Source: Perlabentimonas sp034006965
GTDB lineage: Bacteria; Bacteroidota; Bacteroidia; Bacteroidales; Tenuifilaceae
NCBI GenBank assembly: GCA_034006965.1
Contig: JAVERU010000132.1
Location: 1 to 8,531, forward strand
Direction of reading: 5' to 3'
Length of the DNA stretch: 8,531 nt
The position numbers and the translations under genes were made by a program. The notes beneath the pieces are model-generated. The model worked only from the letters and a program-made list of their open reading frames with translations. It was not told the origin of the DNA and searched no databases. Below, one piece after another: positions 7,442 to 8,531 of the stretch (its first letter is position 1; the number at the start of each line of letters is the position of its first letter).

Positions 7442-8071
7442 GTGCACGTTGATATAGACATACTACAGAGTGGGAAGCTCCTCCCCCTGGTGGAAGAGTT
7501 TTACACCCTACAAGGCGAAGGGTACCATACCGGCAAAGCAGCATACTTTATTAGGATTGGAGGTTGCGATGTGGGTTGCAGCTGGTGCGATGCCAAGTTC
7601 ACGTGGAACGCCAAATCATTCCCCCCAGTAGCTGTAGAAAAGATAGTTGCAAACGCCAGTCAGAATCCCGCAAAAGTTATTGTGGTAACAGGTGGTGAAC
7701 CTAGCCTTTACCCACTCGACTACCTTTGCCAAAAGCTGAAGGAGCAAGGTTTTCAGACCCACGTAGAAACATCTGGGGCTCACAACCTTACCGGACAATG
7801 GGATTGGATATGCCTTTCGCCAAAGCCCCAACAGCCACCTGTGAACGGAATACACATGAAGGCCGATGAGCTGAAGGTAATAGTTTCGAGTAAAAAGGAT
7901 ATTGAGTGGGCCGAGGATAACGCGCGCAAAGTAAAATCAACGTGTAAGCTATACCTTCAGCCCGAGTGGAGTGTGTACAACGAGATAATCCCCACCATAG
8001 CAAACTATGCTATGGAAAACCCCAAGTGGCAGGTTTCGCTACAAGCCCATAAGTTTATGAGGATACCCTAG
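7442..8071 (+). CDS. queE: 7-carboxy-7-deazaguanine synthase QueE
   Basis: QueE is a radical SAM enzyme that converts 6-carboxy-5,6,7,8-tetrahydropterin to 7-carboxy-7-deazaguanine, a cytoplasmic step in queuosine tRNA modification. The protein opens with the family signature LVEEFYTLQGEGYHTGKAAY (16-35). The Fe-S cysteines are Cys42, Cys46 and Cys49 in CDVGCSWCD, spaced C-x3-C-x2-C. Further blocks are TGGEP (83-87, SAM binding), HVETSG (107-112), SPKP (126-129), DELKVIV (142-148), LQPEWS (172-177) and the typical SLQAHKFMRIP end (199-209). The 209-residue length is normal. The start is a GTG at 7442: the frame closes at a TGA at 7418-7420, no ATG occurs upstream, and the next Met is residue 139. 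No Shine-Dalgarno is seen. It follows the nucleotidase gene by 17 bases. The partner genes queD, queC and queF are not in the window. Confidence 0.96.
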   Translation: MHVDIDILQSGKLLPLVEEFYTLQGEGYHTGKAAYFIRIGGCDVGCSWCDAKFTWNAKSFPPVAVEKIVANASQNPAKVIVVTGGEPSLYPLDYLCQKLKEQGFQTHVETSGAHNLTGQWDWICLSPKPQQPPVNGIHMKADELKVIVSSKKDIEWAEDNARKVKSTCKLYLQPEWSVYNEIIPTIANYAMENPKWQVSLQAHKFMRIP

Positions 8072-8201
8072 CGGTATTTCGGAAAAAATAAAAACTTATA
8101 AGTTCTTATAGCCCTAAGAAATTTTGGTTTTATGGGGTAACTCTGCTATTTTTGTCCGTACTTGTACCTCATAAACCCTAATGGCCTTTGGCCACAAAAA
8201 G
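8072..8201. other. Intergenic region between queE and the prenyltransferase
   Basis: No clear intrinsic terminator follows queE. The stretch contains a perfect 12-base palindrome AACTTATAAGTT (8093-8104), followed by a second copy of CTTATA (8105-8110), about 20 bases upstream of the -33-like element of the next promoter. The palindrome has no loop and no T tract, so an operator is more likely than a terminator, but chance cannot be excluded. Confidence 0.3.
8124..8154 (+). promoter_or_regulatory. Promoter of the UbiA-family gene (Bacteroidota type)
   Basis: TTG (8124-8126), 20 bases, then TATTTTTG (8147-8154) is an exact match to the -7 consensus TAnnTTTG with suitable spacing. Transcription would start near base 8160, giving a leader of about 20 bases to the ATG at 8181 or about 40 to the ATG at 8202. 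This is the best promoter match in the window and indicates that the prenyltransferase is transcribed independently of queE. Confidence 0.65.
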
Positions 8202-8531
8202 ATGAATAAACCTAATAAAGTTGCCTTTAGAGATTATCTATCGTTAGTAAAGTTTAGCCATACTATTTTTGCGTTTCCCTTTGCAATTATTGGTTTTTTC
8301 CTTTCAATATACCTAACCGACCACACGTTCAGCTGGTCTCTATTTGTTAAGGTGATCCTATGTATGATTTTTGCACGTAACGCTGCGATTAGTTTCAACA
8401 GAGTTACCGATCGGTTTATCGATAAGCGGAACCCACGAAATTCGAGCAGAGAAATACCATCGGGTAGGATACATCCCCGCGATGCATTCATCTTCTCAAT
8501 GACCAATGCGTTGCTTTTTATTGCAACTACA
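8202..8531 (+). CDS. UbiA-family polyprenyltransferase, 5' part only (cut by window edge)
   Basis: The 110 visible residues begin an integral-membrane aromatic prenyltransferase. DYLSLVKFSHTIFAFPFA (11-28) starts the first membrane helix, with further hydrophobic segments at about 46-62 and 95-110. The first Asp-rich Mg-prenyl-diphosphate motif is complete: NRVTDRFIDKRNPR (66-79, with Asp70 and Asp74), followed by SSREIPSG. The preceding RNAAISF matches the 'UbiA-like, other' subgroup that includes MqnP of the futalosine menaquinone route, so a role in quinone synthesis is likely. The acceptor (4-hydroxybenzoate, a futalosine-pathway naphthoate, or another aromatic) cannot be decided from this fragment. 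Two in-frame ATGs exist, at 8181 and 8202. I chose 8202 because MNKPNKVAFRDYLSLVKF resembles family starts and the extra MAFGHKK adds nothing conserved, but 8181 remains possible. The gene continues beyond base 8531. Confidence 0.9.
   Translation, partial: MNKPNKVAFRDYLSLVKFSHTIFAFPFAIIGFFLSIYLTDHTFSWSLFVKVILCMIFARNAAISFNRVTDRFIDKRNPRNSSREIPSGRIHPRDAFIFSMTNALLFIATT

Overview
The window looks like chromosomal DNA from a member of the Bacteroidota, probably a Bacteroidales or Marinilabiliales relative. Three things point there. It carries a DUF2851 protein, a family largely confined to that phylum. Three genes have upstream elements of the Bacteroidota promoter type (TTG, 20 bases, TAnnTTT). 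Gene starts lack purine-rich Shine-Dalgarno sequences. Base composition is moderate, and nothing resembles a prophage, transposon, integron or CRISPR array.

Layout from left to right. Bases 2-655 (+) hold the C-terminal part of a SpoIIE/PP2C-type serine phosphatase whose 5' part is missing or decayed. Next comes katG on the minus strand (853-3033), with a strong intrinsic terminator at its 3' end and a candidate promoter holding a 10-base palindrome at its 5' end. A tRNA-Pro(CGG) follows on the minus strand (3409-3483). A DUF2851 gene runs rightward (3577-4866). Bases 4874-5428 (-) hold a nearly full-length Crp/Fnr-family regulator broken by two reading-frame changes and one internal stop. 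An exported 5'-nucleotidase-family enzyme (5655-7424) and queE (7442-8071) run rightward 17 bases apart and are probably cotranscribed. A UbiA-family prenyltransferase (8202 onward) has its own promoter and is cut by the window edge.

The genes do not form one pathway. katG gives cytoplasmic peroxide defence. queE makes the 7-deazaguanine precursor of queuosine from a GTP-derived intermediate. The nucleotidase works outside the cytoplasm on nucleotides. The prenyltransferase probably serves quinone synthesis. I see no convincing novel system. The points most worth a second look are the two gene remnants (Crp/Fnr regulator and phosphatase), the palindrome in the katG promoter, and the repeated promoter architecture.
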